64,000 nucleotides of DNA from Mya arenaria. Lineage: Eukaryota; Mollusca; Bivalvia; Myida; Myidae. The stretch covers positions 24,594,167-24,658,166 of the forward strand of contig NC_069135.1 of NCBI RefSeq assembly GCF_026914265.1. Direction: 5' to 3'. The notes under the pieces are model-generated. The model saw only the letters and a list, made by a program, of their open reading frames with translations, was not told the DNA's origin and made no database searches. Positions 1-12,310 of the stretch are shown here, piece after piece (positions within the stretch are counted from its first letter, which is position 1; each line of letters begins with the position of its first letter). Both the position numbers and the translations under genes were made by a program.

Positions 1-47
1 CAGCTGTCAAAAAATACGGCAAACACATCACCTACAATTTCTTTCAG

Positions 48-757
48 GAAAACTCGAAGGCGAGCAATTCTTTGACCGCTACACGGGACTTTGCCAAGCA
101 GTCGGAAGTATCTGTACCATTTCATGCGTAACTTCGCTAACCACGATTATGATGATGAGCATCAACAGATACTTTTACATATGCTCACACGACTTGTACA
201 CTCGTTTATTTTCTCGATGGAACACTGTGTGTGTTTGTCTATCGCTTTATCTCCTTGGAGGAATCCTTGTATTCCTGAATCTAGCGGACGTTGGAGACCA
301 TGGATTTGACCAGAAGAGCCTGGAATGTATTTGGGACAGAATGGCTTCATATCCGTATACTGTCGTATATTCGGTAGTTATGGTCTGGATCCCGGCTTTA
401 ATTACAATCACCGCCTACATCCGCATATATATGTTTGTCCGCAGTCGACGAAGAAAATTGCAAGCAAGTGTGAATAGTGATCGTGCAACATCATCCAACC
501 ATAATGTGAAGAGCCTCCATCTTGCAAAGACATTAGGAATCATCTACGCGGTCTTTATAAGCTGTTGGTCGCCATACGCGCTTGTGCTTATACTCGACAC
601 CAGAGATACATATCCGCACGAGTTGCACGTATTTTGCACGGTGTTTGCTCATTTGCACCCGTCACTGAACTGGTTGATTTACTATCTTACAAACAAGAAG
701 TTCGAAGAAGCCTATAGTGAAACCTTTGCTTGGTTGAAAAATGTCATCAATAGATAA
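48..757 (+). CDS. Melatonin-receptor-like class A GPCR, copy A, last exon (partial gene)
   Basis: This is the terminal coding exon of a rhodopsin-family receptor in the plasma membrane; the ligand is unknown. The intron acceptor ends at 47 (ttcag), the exon opens in phase 1, and it runs open to TAA at 755-757. It encodes TM3 to TM7: an extracellular TM3 cysteine, NRY in place of DRY at the end of TM3, the second-loop cysteine in LECIWDR, a TM5 proline (VWIPAL), CWSPY in TM6, and NWLIY in place of NPxxY in TM7. NRY and a TM7 without the proline are typical of melatonin receptors and of insect Moody/Tre1-type receptors. The exon is almost identical to the one at 24235-24944, with only a handful of substitutions (for example Tyr/Phe, Ser/Asn, Ile/Val). 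The first exon, with TM1-2, must lie left of the window. Subfamily assignment is by motif only. Confidence 0.85.
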
Positions 758-1160
758 ACGTGAAACTTGAATATATTTTTTTTTTAAATATTTAAACAAG
801 TTTATCTGTTTCAGTTAAACTGTTTCAATCTGAATCGAAAAACGCAGAAACAGACCTTGGAGCAAATATGACGTATGAAAATTGCGTCAAATTGTTGTGT
901 TAACATTTCTGTTACTTTGCAAAAAAACGGTTTAATTCTTATTCAGAACAGATGCAATGTATAAAGAGGAATATGTTTGTTCTTGTAATAACATTTTATG
1001 TAGTATGTATCATGTAGGATAAATTGATTTGAATAATCATATGATCGAATCTTATTGTAAACAATGACTTTTTGTTTCATAATGTTTGACTCTCCGATAC
1101 TCAATTAGATATCACTACGTAAATTTCAAAACATCTATTGTATCACAACTGCCGCCATGT

Positions 1161-1166
1161 AATAAA
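1161..1166 (+). promoter_or_regulatory. Candidate poly(A) signal AATAAA of GPCR copy A
   Basis: An AATAAA lies about 400 bp after the stop codon. The matching place in copy B (near 25345) has lost about 13 bp that include this hexamer. A second AATAAA (near 1414, and near 25591 in copy B) is kept in both copies. Use is inferred. Confidence 0.35.
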
Positions 1167-3372
1167 CATAATTTGTATATTACCTCATTTGCCATGTATA
1201 ATGGTATAAGTGCATAAATTGTGTTGGTGTTAAGTTTGAGTGTAAATATAAGCCAATGATTATAGCATAAAACGGTGTAAGTATAATTAAACCAATACTA
1301 TGTTATCACCATATTTTTACAAAATTAATGATGTATTCTACCTAAGTTGGTATTCATTTACATTCTGTTACGACCTATCTGTCAAACTCTACTAACACAC
1401 ACATCGGTCTGACAATAAACAGATACCACAAGCTATATCGGTACATCATCGTATTTCATTGCTGTCTGACTCCATGCCCACTTAATTTTGTCAAAAGTTC
1501 TTACGATATCGGCTCAAATCCCCTTGCCGCATTAATCCACTAAAACTCGACTGATGACAGCCTAATTCGGCTAGGACTCTTGTCCTAAATTCACTTTGCT
1601 TGGTACGCATTTACTCGCAGCATAAGTGTTTTAATGATAACATGCTACTCATTTACCTCTGCATTTACATTAGTGTTATTTGCATAACTCCCCTTTCTAC
1701 TTCCGTTTTAGTGTTCCCAATAATAAACAAATGGATACTGGTTAATGCCATATATTTTTATTTAGTGCATTAAAAGTAGTTATAAAAATAGGATATGCGT
1801 TGTCTGATCATAACTAACTTAATTTGGTGCGGATTGGATGGTTGAGGAGTTTGCTATACACTCAATCAAACATAACAATAACTGTATGTGAATCATATAT
1901 TACACTGAATGAGCATAGATGATGACAAATAAAGAAGCTCATCACGAATAGCTATTGCATGTCAAAGATCATTGAAGGATTTGCTGAAATTCAATGGCAT
2001 TCATGAGAACACATGCTATGACTAGCATTAGGTTTAGTTTTCCTGACAGTTTTTGTAAAGGCTCAACTCCTTGTTAAGCCATTGTTTATATCCCTATGTG
2101 TCAAAACATTAAGAAAAGAAGTACAAATTGTAAACAAATAAATAAACAATAAGCCAACCAATGTTGCACAGGGACAAATAATTGCTCTGACTTAAGAATA
2201 AAGTCTTACCTTTTTCCTATAGAAATTAAACTTTGTTGCCAGAAAAAAAATATCACTCTCCTTGCCATGTCTGTCACGGACCTGCCTCCCTTTCTCGGCA
2301 AAGTGAAAGGACTGACTTGAAACACATGTTTACAGTTTTAATAAAAGAATCCTATTCTGTATTTGTACTACTATATGCTGCTAATGTTTATTAACAATTG
2401 ATCTTACCTTTCTGTAAGATTTATAACGATTTTTCATTTTGTAAAATTTTGCAATAAGTTACAATACTACAACAACGAGATTTATTTGTGTGTTTGAAGG
2501 CAATTATTTAACAGGTTATTTTGTTTATAGATCAAATGTTAGTAAAATACAAAAATGCATCTCATATATTTACAGAAACTAAATTTGATTTGAATTTGAT
2601 GAGTATGCCTAAAACTTATTTTAGTTAATCAGCAACATTTCAGCTTCCTTTCGATTTTTGCAGGCCACAATAATAGGACCGACGTGAAGATTAAGTTGAT
2701 TGAACGTTTATACAGAAAAATACATTTTCAATCTTTTCAAGCAGATTTGATATATACATTCAACAAAATATAATTTATTACTAAGAACATACGAGTTAAA
2801 TATATTTAAAATTTCAATACATCGATGCTCCTTTCTTTTCAATAATAGGTAGAAAGAAGACTTATTTTGTTTATGAATATTTTAGATACATAACATATCC
2901 ACACACTTATTGATACAGCTCGAAAATGAAAAGCTAGAGTAACAAAGCGTGTTTTTACATTCTACCAAGCTTCATAAATTCAAACCACAATAATAACGAG
3001 TTTCGTAATTAAGTTTTCTTCCATTTATAACTTGCATTGGTAACCTTGGCTTTTCCTAATACGTGTTTGCATTGATTCTCAGAGATCTTTAAAAGATCTT
3101 GTTTCTCCATGAGTTTCAAAGTCCCGTGAAAGAACCATTTATGAAACATGCAGTTGTCATAGCACGATTTACATATATCTGGAAATGTTTAGCCGAGTAC
3201 ACCAGATGAGCGCGGCTTCTGTCTACTTCACAGCAATAACCTAGGATTTTTTTTCTCGCTGTAAACCAAACGCCAGCAGCACTATTGTCCCTTTGTTAAT
3301 GTTACGGTACAAATTGACATGAAGACAAACAGTCAAATTGTCGATTCTGTTCTGTTTGTTCACAACTTAAAG

Positions 3373-6300
3373 TTCCAATGTTGCCTTCTATAAACATTTC
3401 GAAGGAAACGTAAAAATCTAAAAATAAGCTATATAATACTATATCCTAAGGAGCATTCCATTATGTATTTCTGGCATGAAACCCATTGACTGCTAATCTA
3501 AATCTAAATTACATCTATCGGGTAAATTACCACAACCATAGACAGCGAAATTACCTAGTAATTATATTAAAAGAAATTTGCACTAAGCAATATGTAGGGA
3601 ATGTGAAATGCGCCAAGTAGCCAGACAAATGTGGCCATAAAATTATTTAAAATTATCGAGTCTTTGACAATTATTTATTTTCATTGATTGATAAAGCATG
3701 TTATAAGGTCTTGTCATTCGTCCTTACCACATGCGTACGTTTAACCAGGCACAAAGTGGACATGTGAGCGTGGCAAACACCTGTTAATGTTTGGGCTGAG
3801 GTGGTGAGAAAGTCCGAGAAACAAGAAAACGCCTAGATTGATCTTCATTGCCACATGTGCACAGCTCTATAGATCTAGAGGATGAGTTTCTTTTTCTGTT
3901 TAAGGGGTCATATTATTGAAAACTATTGTATTTTTTATTGTATAATATTATATCATGTTGTATTGTATTGTTTATTGGTTGATACTATTGCACACAATAA
4001 ACATTTTATAGCAATTATATCTCATTGTTACTTTTGAAATCATTCAACTTCGATGCGACAATAATGCTTTGCGAAATCAAAAAACATAGTGTTTGTTTGT
4101 ATATGGAAATAAGCAGACTAAAAATACAATTTCTCCAAAGAGCAGTTGCCATTCATTATTTCATCGCAATTTTGGAAGACGCTACCTTCCTGTGCAGCAA
4201 AACAACACCCTCGCCAGGTCGCCGCTCTTCCTTAAGCTCGAAACCTGCCCCATTGCTGCAATCATCGTCCCTATTCACGGACTTTCATGGCCCGAATGTC
4301 GACCTGTTGCTGTCGTCTATACGTACCATTTTGTTTCCGATCAGCAACAAACCTTTTAACTTAAAATTATTGAATGAATAGGCGAAGTCTGATCATTGTG
4401 GGTCCTGCTTCAAGCAGCACATAGCGGGAAACTGTCTAAGCTATCGGTTAAAAAGTTTTTTAATATTTTTTGTCGTTTTGAATATATTTATTTTGAACGT
4501 TTGCCTGTCTGTACGGGAAATTGGTGTACATAGAGGGATTGTAAGCCCCTTGGTACATTACCGAAAGTGGATAAGGAACATTTGGCCGCCTTGGGTAGTA
4601 CATAGTACAAAAATAGTACAAAATGGGCGTCCTAACTGACCCCCACCTACTTTGACGGGTATTTAATTTCCTTAAAGATAATGGGAAAATATTGTTATTG
4701 AGCCATAACTCATGTTTGGGAAAAAGCGTTTAAGCCTATCTTTAAACAGGAAGAACTGTATTGTCGTATTATGAGCTTTGGCTGGTGCCTGTATTTATGT
4801 AAGTGCAATAAAGGCGTTGTGGTATCTCACCTTTTTCTCTCCCAGTGGGTCCGGTTTGCGCAATTGTCAACGCATTTGCCTCGTTTTCACCTGCGTAAGA
4901 CGTAAGAAAGTAGTATAACTGTATACAAGTTGTGCTTTGTTATCGTTAATGTGTGAGCATTTCGCGTAAATACGTTTATTTGTATCTTACAGTCCGCACA
5001 AGTGATTTTTATGTACTGAATGTTGGTGACAGCTTTCATCCTCAACGGTCCTAAAAAGAAAGGGTGCTATAGGAGAGGGACAGGGAGTGCAAAGGGAGAA
5101 TAGGGCGAATTGTATTTGGATATGATTAACTGGCACAAGGATTGTGAACTTGACAATTCTGTTTATTTAAAATAGTATAAGGTTTCAAAAGCCAAATATG
5201 TTAGGTTGGCATTTGTTTATAATCGGTTTAGGTCATGCAGACACAAAGTAATACAATTATTCATAGTAAACGAGTCATGTGTATAGAGGTGCATGTTTTA
5301 GTGTGTAGTAGGTGAGTATTTCGCGTCACTATTTTTATCTCTTACAGTCCTTCCTAGATAGTATGAGACTGCTGTAAACTAGTGCTAAGGGCCGTTGGCT
5401 GTGTTGCATCTAACAGATATACCGAAGCTGCTGTTTTCATAATTTGTACGCGACAATTGCTTTTAAATGACCCCTCTAATAATGTATTCGTGTTATGGCA
5501 ATCTGTAACATCGCACAAATTAACATTTACAGGTGCAGCAAACCTATGGAAACGCCATCGTTGTCAATATTCAAATCGTTACTGCTCGGGAAGTTCAATG
5601 GACACCCTAGTTATATTCAGTGTTTCTGCTCCGGAAACATTTGCTAAAATTGTTCTTTTTACCACATAAGTGCAATAACTTGTTGTTCAATAACCCAAGA
5701 CACGCAAAGAAATCGTATCAAATAGTGTAGAGTTCTAAAATAGTTGCAAATATAATGGTCAATATCTGAGTTTTTCGTACACCTATCCCTCCACCTTTAA
5801 GGGTCGGCAGCGATGCAAAAGCCGAATAAAAAACCACACTTTAAAAATATTTAAAACAAAATCAAATTCTATTTAGTTTTAAGGTAAAATATTCAACTAG
5901 CATGATTCATATATCCGTTGCAACATGAAAAGCTGTAATTTTACGAAAAGGTATTTTTTATGATACCAAAGCTTTGTGTTGATTGCAACTATTTAAAAAA
6001 ATGCATTTATGAAACCCCGAAAATAAGTTTCATCCACTACCTTTCATTATTTTTCTGAGTAACTTTCTTATTTGACAGAATATCATGAAGAACTCTAAAG
6101 ACATTATTGCATAGGTAGTCTGGGGCATTTTGACATAAAAACAAAGTAATAGTCGTCACCGCCAGCCCTTAATTCTTTTCAAGATTAACATAAAGATGTG
6201 TGTAAAATGGCGTAAACGTTTAAAGTTTACGTTTGCATGCCCATCAGATAACAATATATGAGCTTTTATAAATGGTGTTTCCATTAAAACCTACGTAGGC

Positions 6301-8028
6301 GTAAATTACTCAGTTCAGTATTATTTCTTTAATTTTTATCTGAACACAACTGATATGCTTGGTTTTTGTTTCGATCACTGGGTCAAATGAGTTAAACATA
6401 ATAATGCATTAAAACAAATTTGCACCAATCAAGTGCAAACCTATATTGTGCCCCTTAATCTCCATGCTATTTGGAGAACGAATGTCAACAGTTTTAAGAG
6501 TCAATACAGTAAAGTCTGAGACAAAGCTCAGATATTAAATCATTTCATACATTTGGAAATAAGGTCAACGTTAGCAATATACGATACACTAAATCCTCTC
6601 TTATCTTCGTCAAATAACCGCACATGATTTGGTAAAGAAACTAGAACTATCACCGAATGGAATGTAGTTGTGTACAATGTAGATTGCAATTTGATGGGCC
6701 AGTTATTTTACCCCAAAACAATCTTGATGAAATATAAATAAATCGTAAACATATGCCTGTGTAGTATTTGTTTTAATATGACAAGTATTTTCAAATTTTA
6801 AATATATACAAACGGCTATATCTTTTAAATACAATATTTACAATCGCAAAAAAAGGAAATGTACAATATATTTAGAATTATTTGTACACTATTAACAACC
6901 ATTTCCTGAACCATTTCACGGCCAACAACTGATACATAATAACTAATATACGTCATGGCAATTCCCTTTTTCACAATCGTAGTGAATGTTCATACATGTT
7001 ACCGGTCCTAGTGTGTACACGGTGTGATTTGTTTTCGTGTTCGTGTGACCATTTCGCGAATGTACACCTATTTCTGTAAACCCGCCCAAGATAGCTTTTA
7101 TGAATGTTGTTTTCTTGTAGCCTTAACTGATTCTGTTTATATATTTTGCCATGACGTCACACCTTACCATCTGATTGATAAAGTTGCATAACGAAAATTA
7201 AAGTCGATAGTGATAGTTTATCGATACTAAGTTGAACGAGCTATTTCCTGGTCTGTGTCGATATCGCTCCCTTGAAAAGTATGAATATATTTTACAATGA
7301 CCCGGGCTCCATTCCCGGATTTGACTGCGTTTATTACACAACAATGTGTATATGTATACTTCCTGGGACGTGCACCTGAAATTGTGTGGTCCATTTAATC
7401 GTAACAAATGTTCTACAAACTGAACAAAAATAAAAATTACGTCAGAAAATATTACTTTAACGATATGCCGTCTTGTTTCCAGTCGGTTATAATGTTATAG
7501 CATGCAATATGAATAGTGTGACATCCTTATATACCGGCACGTAAATTTGTTCGCAAAAACATCAATTTAGACGGTGAATATTAGCCTTTGCCAGTAAAAA
7601 TCACGTTCTTTGTTTGCCTTGACGACATCTTGACTAATGAAAAGGACAGAAATGTACTAAGTATAGATAAGATATGGAATATTATGAAAGGACGCTTTTC
7701 TGGTGATCTGTATCACGTCGAGTTCGATGCGCAAACTCACCAAATGAGTTTTTGACGTCACCAGAAATGCGTTCTGTCGTATTTATCCATTGGTTATTTA
7801 TCTTTCTATGTATTCCTTTCAATTTCAGGTTTCATTTTTTTTTAATTTACTGCTATCAGTGAAATTTTCATATATAGGAGAACTGGCGTGTATGACTATG
7901 TTAGGTACTTTTGTGTATTTGAAGTTAATGGAAGCCACATCAGTGAATCAAATCAGCACGTCATACAGAATTCACTGTTTCAGCAAAACAATTAGGAAAT
8001 AGTTCTTATTTCTCAGCAAAAACAAATG
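3373..8028. other. Intergenic stretch, no supported gene
   Basis: The open frames here are short and have no recognisable domain. 3810-4400 resembles 8920-10050 inside the 4.3-kb unit, including a short TATTG-rich tract at 3930-3975 and the following ATCTCATTG and TTGAAATC blocks, so it looks like an older relative of that unit. A block reading GTGAGCATTTCGCGT then TCTTACAGTCC recurs near 4955 and 5312. Nothing else is clear. Confidence 0.5.
7688..7783. repeat. Imperfect inverted repeat (hairpin, possibly a tiny MITE)
   Basis: The arms are close to GGACGCTTTTCTGGTGA on the left and TCACCAGAAATGCGTTCTG on the right, about 50 bp apart. No gene lies nearby. It could be a short non-autonomous transposon relic; no target-site duplication is clear. 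Confidence 0.35.
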
Positions 8029-8061
8029 GTTTATATGTACAACATATTTGAATGTCTAACA

Positions 8062-8088
8062 ACTACAACAACAACAACAACAACAAGA
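8062..8088 (+). repeat. AAC trinucleotide microsatellite (unit 1)
   Basis: About seven ACA/AAC repeats stand just inside the left edge of the 4.3-kb unit. The same tract recurs at the matching place in unit 2 (12380-12406). Confidence 0.85.
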
Positions 8089-9487
8089 AAACTTTAACGG
8101 TACTATGTTTAACGAGTATAAACAGTTCATACGTAACGCGGCCATTTAAACAATGGTTAAAAGCGATAGTTCGTTGGATGTTTTGACGAGTATTAAATGC
8201 AGAACTGAGGGAAGTCGGTGAGTCAGTCTCTATAACTAAGTAGCTAATGTGCCCATCTTTTTTTGTTTTGGCGCTCTACTCCTTTAAACTGAAATGTTAC
8301 TATTCATCATCTTCGAATATTGGCAAACAGTTGACTAAATAATGATCGGAAATGTTCTGACCCAAAACAATGTTTATCTTGCTTATCCTTATGTTTCTTT
8401 GCATTTAATGTTCCGGAAATTTACCTGCTGCTTGTGGCGTTAGTAAAAATTATAAGGACATGTCATGTTTCTAAGATAAGACAGGTTTCCCAGTTATGTT
8501 TATCACGATATGTTTAGCGACGCGAAAATAGTTCCTAGACACCGTCTAAGCTTGAAACAGGATCAAAACACAACATTATGTTGATACGGATTTTTCAATA
8601 CGGCGTGCTGTTTAGTCAATGTCGGATATTGGAAAGGAAATTGATAAGCATATACTACATTGGGTAGTCAGGTCGTCGATTTTTCTTATAAATGAAACTC
8701 GTAATGTTATTTGCATTCGCTTTTATTTAGGATGTATTTGATATAGCATGTACTATACGTGTTATTGACCTACTGTCAAAACGTGTTTTTGACCCACTGG
8801 CAAGATGTGTTATTGGCAAAACACGTACTTTTGAATTTGAAATACCTGATCATATAAACGAAGTAACATGTTAAATGTAGTTATGTGTTGAACTGATAAT
8901 GTTCAAGGGCAAGGAAATTTCAGCACGGAAACGCCTCGAATGATCGGCATTGTAACCTGTACATTGCCTGACTTAAAATAGTTTATTGTTATAATGATAA
9001 TTATAAAGATGTGTATGTTTTTTTCAAAAAAAGATATTTTTGAATGATATATCTCCTTTAACAGAAAATGTAACTCATCCTCTGTATTGAAAATGCATAC
9101 TTGATTATAACTTAACCAATACGTTCCTTAATCTGTATGCGCACTGATTACGTGCGGTGGATCAAATGTTTATTGACCTTCAGAGGAAACTAAGGTCTAG
9201 TAATTTTCAAATTGCTGGGTTAGATGAGTGCAAGGTTTACAAAGAGTAATATTAAGGTAAAAATGTTTTGTGATATACCACGCGCGCCGATAGATATCCG
9301 TCTAGTATTTTCAAATATTTATAACATTATAAATTGCACCCATTCTTTTCATGAAATAATTTTTATCAAGCACATTGTTCAATATACATTTCAAAGGATA
9401 CCATTCAGTAATTTAAAACAACACTCAAATGTTACGTGATATTAACCTTTTGTTACTGTATCTTGTTATTTTTTGGTTGGGTGGATG

Positions 9488-9755
9488 CACATTGTATTGT
9501 ATTATTTTGTATTATATTGTATTGTATTGTATTGTATTGTATTGCATTGTATTGTATTGTATTGTATTGTATTGTATTGTATTGTATTGTATTGTATTCT
9601 ATTGTATTATATTCTATTGTATTGTATTGTATTGTATTGTATTGTATTGTATTGTATTGTATTGTATTGTTTTGTATTGAGTTGTATTGTATTGTATTGT
9701 ATTATTTTGTATTGTATTGTATGGTATTGAATTGTAATTGTATTGTATAATGTTT
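9488..9755 (+). repeat. TATTG pentanucleotide array (unit 1)
   Basis: This is a long run of TATTG with interruptions such as TATTC, TATTA and TTTTG. Because five is not a multiple of three, all three frames stay open and encode the same cysteine-isoleucine-valine-leucine-tyrosine type repeat. These frames are artefacts of the array. Confidence 0.95.
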
Positions 9756-10275
9756 GATGATATTACATATAATAAACAATGATGTAATAAGTATATCTCA
9801 TTGCTGCGTTTTGAAATCCTGAACTATTTTCATAGAACGTTTACGTTCGATTCGACAATAGTGTTTTGCCGAAACAAAATAAAAGTGTTGTTTGTATTCG
9901 GGTAACAGAAATCAATATCAGATTTTTGTTCCATCATAATTTGCATGTTAGAAAGATCTATTTCTTCAAAAATCAATTTATATTCAGTAGCTTCCGGATA
10001 AATCTCAATAAGTTAAAAAAGGCAAGTCCACTTAATAATACGTTGTAAAATATTGATCATCACTTAGTTTAACATTTTTTACCTACCAAATGTTTATTTA
10101 AATAAATCACGTTTTAAAGATGTCCGGACATGTATGTGCCAAGACAACCATAGACATTTAATCTACCATATCATTGGTTTTCTTTATCTTACTACACATA
10201 CATTTACATGTGTGATGTCAGAAAATGGATAGTACTTAACATCATTGTAAATTTAAATGTGTCTTGTCATCAATC

Positions 10276-10509
10276 ATGGTGCATCAACGTTTTTGCATTT
10301 CCATTTTTTTGTTATTCAAAATGAACTTGCATGATAATGGTAATGTTGTAAAACGTAAACACATATTAGGAATTAGGAATCAATATTTGTTAAATCGGTA
10401 TGAATCTGGTGAGGATCTGAATAGACTTTATGCCCTATTATCCACAAATGACTTTAACACAATACGGAAATTAGCAATGTGCATACTTCATCTTATGAAT
10501 TGTATCTAG
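10276..10509 (+). CDS. Small open frame of unknown function (unit 1), weakly supported
   Basis: This is a 77-codon frame from ATG to TAG in the middle of the 4.3-kb unit. The translated text is mixed and not low-complexity (for example YLLNRYESGEDLNRLYALL), with no signal peptide or membrane segment. An AATAAA follows about 40 bp after the stop. I recognise no family. The same frame is intact in unit 2 (14588-14821), but the two units are too young for that to prove selection. It could be an exon fragment or chance. Confidence 0.2.
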   Translation: MVHQRFCISIFLLFKMNLHDNGNVVKRKHILGIRNQYLLNRYESGEDLNRLYALLSTNDFNTIRKLAMCILHLMNCI

Positions 10510-11341
10510 GAATAAGGATTATTTTTATTTTGTACACGTTGTCATCTCATGAATAAATGTTCTATAATACACCTATCATTACTTATGATGTTGACTATTT
10601 TGAAATGTATTTTTGGCCAGAGGCCATTATTTACAAAAAAAATTCTTGACCTGAATTGACCTGACTTGAGTTGTTTTGATAAATATAGGTGAACATTTTT
10701 TATGGAGAAAAATATGAATAGTAACTTTTTACATTTAATGATACAGAATTGCGCGTTGCATTATAATTGGCAATAGAAAACATACCAACTTAGCTATCTT
10801 TACAAAAGGTCCAACCAAGTCATCAAGTACGGATTGAGATATTTTCGCTACTATATATGCACTCTTAGAAAACAACTAACATAGATACCACACTTGACAG
10901 ATTTACTGCTTGTTTTTTGACAATGTGAATCAATTTCCATGCACCGATAGAGACTACTTTCCATAATAATGAATTAAACGCATGTTTAAGTTTTTGATAT
11001 TGTCAAAAATATTTTGATAATTATCATGCAACCACATTTATACTTTCACCATGAACAATATTTTGGGCTGTAATTAGATTTTCGGAAAGCTGCAATGTAA
11101 TTGATTGGAATTTTACTTAATTTTTAAAGGGAAGTAACCGATTTAAATATTTGTTCAGGTATTAGCCATGTAAAAAACTTGGTTAACATTCGATTACATC
11201 GACATATGACTCCACTCTACGTATCAGATCGTTACAAACACCGGACACGTTCAGTTTGTACCGAATTTTTTTTAATTTTTAGTAATGGAAACTATGTCCC
11301 CCTTATTCATAGGTCAATAAAGGAGTTTCTACATCGTTGTA

Positions 11342-12040
11342 CAGTTTAACACCGCTTTTCCGAATACCGTTTATCCGAAATTATCGCTATTTCGAAATCA
11401 TGTTTTAGTCCCGATTTTACTCCTTCTTTGATTAAGATATTTAATCCGAAATCGCTAATCCGAAATAATCGCTATTCCGAAGTAAAAATTACGGTCCCAA
11501 ATTGGTATTTCACACTTTTTTATCAATTCTTATTTCAAACTCGATCACGTCATAGATTTGCACACCATACTTAAGGTAAAATAGGGTGAGATTGAGATTT
11601 GACTTCATGCATTTAGGCATCGGCTTGAGGTGACAATGGAGCACAATCAGCGCTTGATAAAGAATGGCATTGAGCACGCGTATGATTTTTGATGTCAGAA
11701 AAAAGAGCGATTCATTTGGAGATTTAGTGTGTATATAATTCCTGGTTAACACAACCTGAATATCATTCGAAAATAATCGAATCATCAAATTCGATTGCCG
11801 TATTGCTCCATCGACCCACTACCGAACAATCCGTGTTATGTTCCGAATGCATACATGTGATATCATGAATGTATCGTATTGGTAACGTGTTACTGACACT
11901 GCAATCTTCACGACTATGTATTTCATGTTATCTCTAATTAGCGAACGCTGTCATTTTCTAAAAAAATGTTAATCAGAAATATCGCTATTCCGAAAAACAT
12001 TGTTGGGTCCCAACGATTTTGGATTAACAATGTTCACCTG
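11342..12040. mobile_element. Non-autonomous TA-flanked DNA transposon, pogo/Tigger-like (unit 1)
   Basis: The 699-bp element begins CAGTTTAACACCGC and ends GTTCACCTG. The two ends are imperfect inverted repeats, agreeing at about 16 of the first 27 positions, and TA flanks both sides (11340-11341, 12041-12042). CAG termini with TA target duplication are known for the pogo/Tigger branch of Tc1-mariner. Three direct subterminal blocks built on ATCGCTATTCCGAA followed by GTCCC lie inside the ends. No transposase frame is visible; a 92-codon minus-strand frame has no domain. The paralogous segment near 31888 lacks the element and carries one TA at the same point, which confirms the boundaries. 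Part of its interior (GATTGAGATTTGACTTCA) recurs near 17500. Confidence 0.8.
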
Positions 12041-12110
12041 TATTTGGAAACTGGATGACGGTTATCTGATTAATATTTGATCAAAATAAATACATACTAA
12101 AACACGGCAT

Positions 12111-12310
12111 AAGGAGAACTGAGTAGTGTTCTCAAACAAAGTCGGACCAAAGGATGTTAATTGCGAGCAGATCCTGTCAATGATATTCAGAAAGATTGCA
12201 AGGACTTAAAAGCCAAAATTCAACAATGTGCTGACAAGAAGAAAAACATCAAGACTAACAATTTTTCCGAAGCCGACTGTGTAAAATGCATAGACAACTA
12301 GGACAAAAGA
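12111..12310 (+). pseudogene. Truncated copy of the 27209-27913 gene (unit 1)
   Basis: This segment matches the middle of the intact 234-codon gene, roughly from its codon 73 (AACACAGAAATACTCTCAAAC) to codon 147 (CATAGACNACNAGGACNAAAG). Conserved protein text includes KDLKA, CADK and VKCID. It has an early stop after the CID stretch and no start. Its flanks do not match the flanks of the intact gene but do match those of the copies at 16422 and 31962. A truncated copy was therefore made once and then spread by segmental duplication. Confidence 0.75.

Larger units (their letters stand above)
1..3372 (+). repeat. Segmental duplication, copy A (GPCR exon plus 3' flank)
   Basis: From the window edge to about 3372 this sequence matches 24188-27047 nearly base for base, through the GPCR exon and some 2.6 kb of 3' flank. 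Similarity stops abruptly after the shared string AACTTAAAG. Copy A holds about 503 bp (roughly 2269-2771) that copy B lacks, with an AT at the junction. The left boundary is outside the window. Confidence 0.9.

Noticed and set aside
4025-4381. Open frame of 118 codons
   Set aside because: No ATG at the start, no domain, and it overlaps a relative of the non-coding 4.3-kb unit.
9429-9750. Three overlapping frames of about 80-100 codons in the TATTG array (and again at 13747-14063)
   Set aside because: A five-base repeat keeps all frames open and gives the same five-residue pattern. They are microsatellite artefacts.
11510-11788. Minus-strand 92-codon frame in the 699-bp transposon (also 15821-16099), considered as a transposase
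   Set aside because: It has no DDE or DNA-binding signature and is far too short; the element is best read as non-autonomous.
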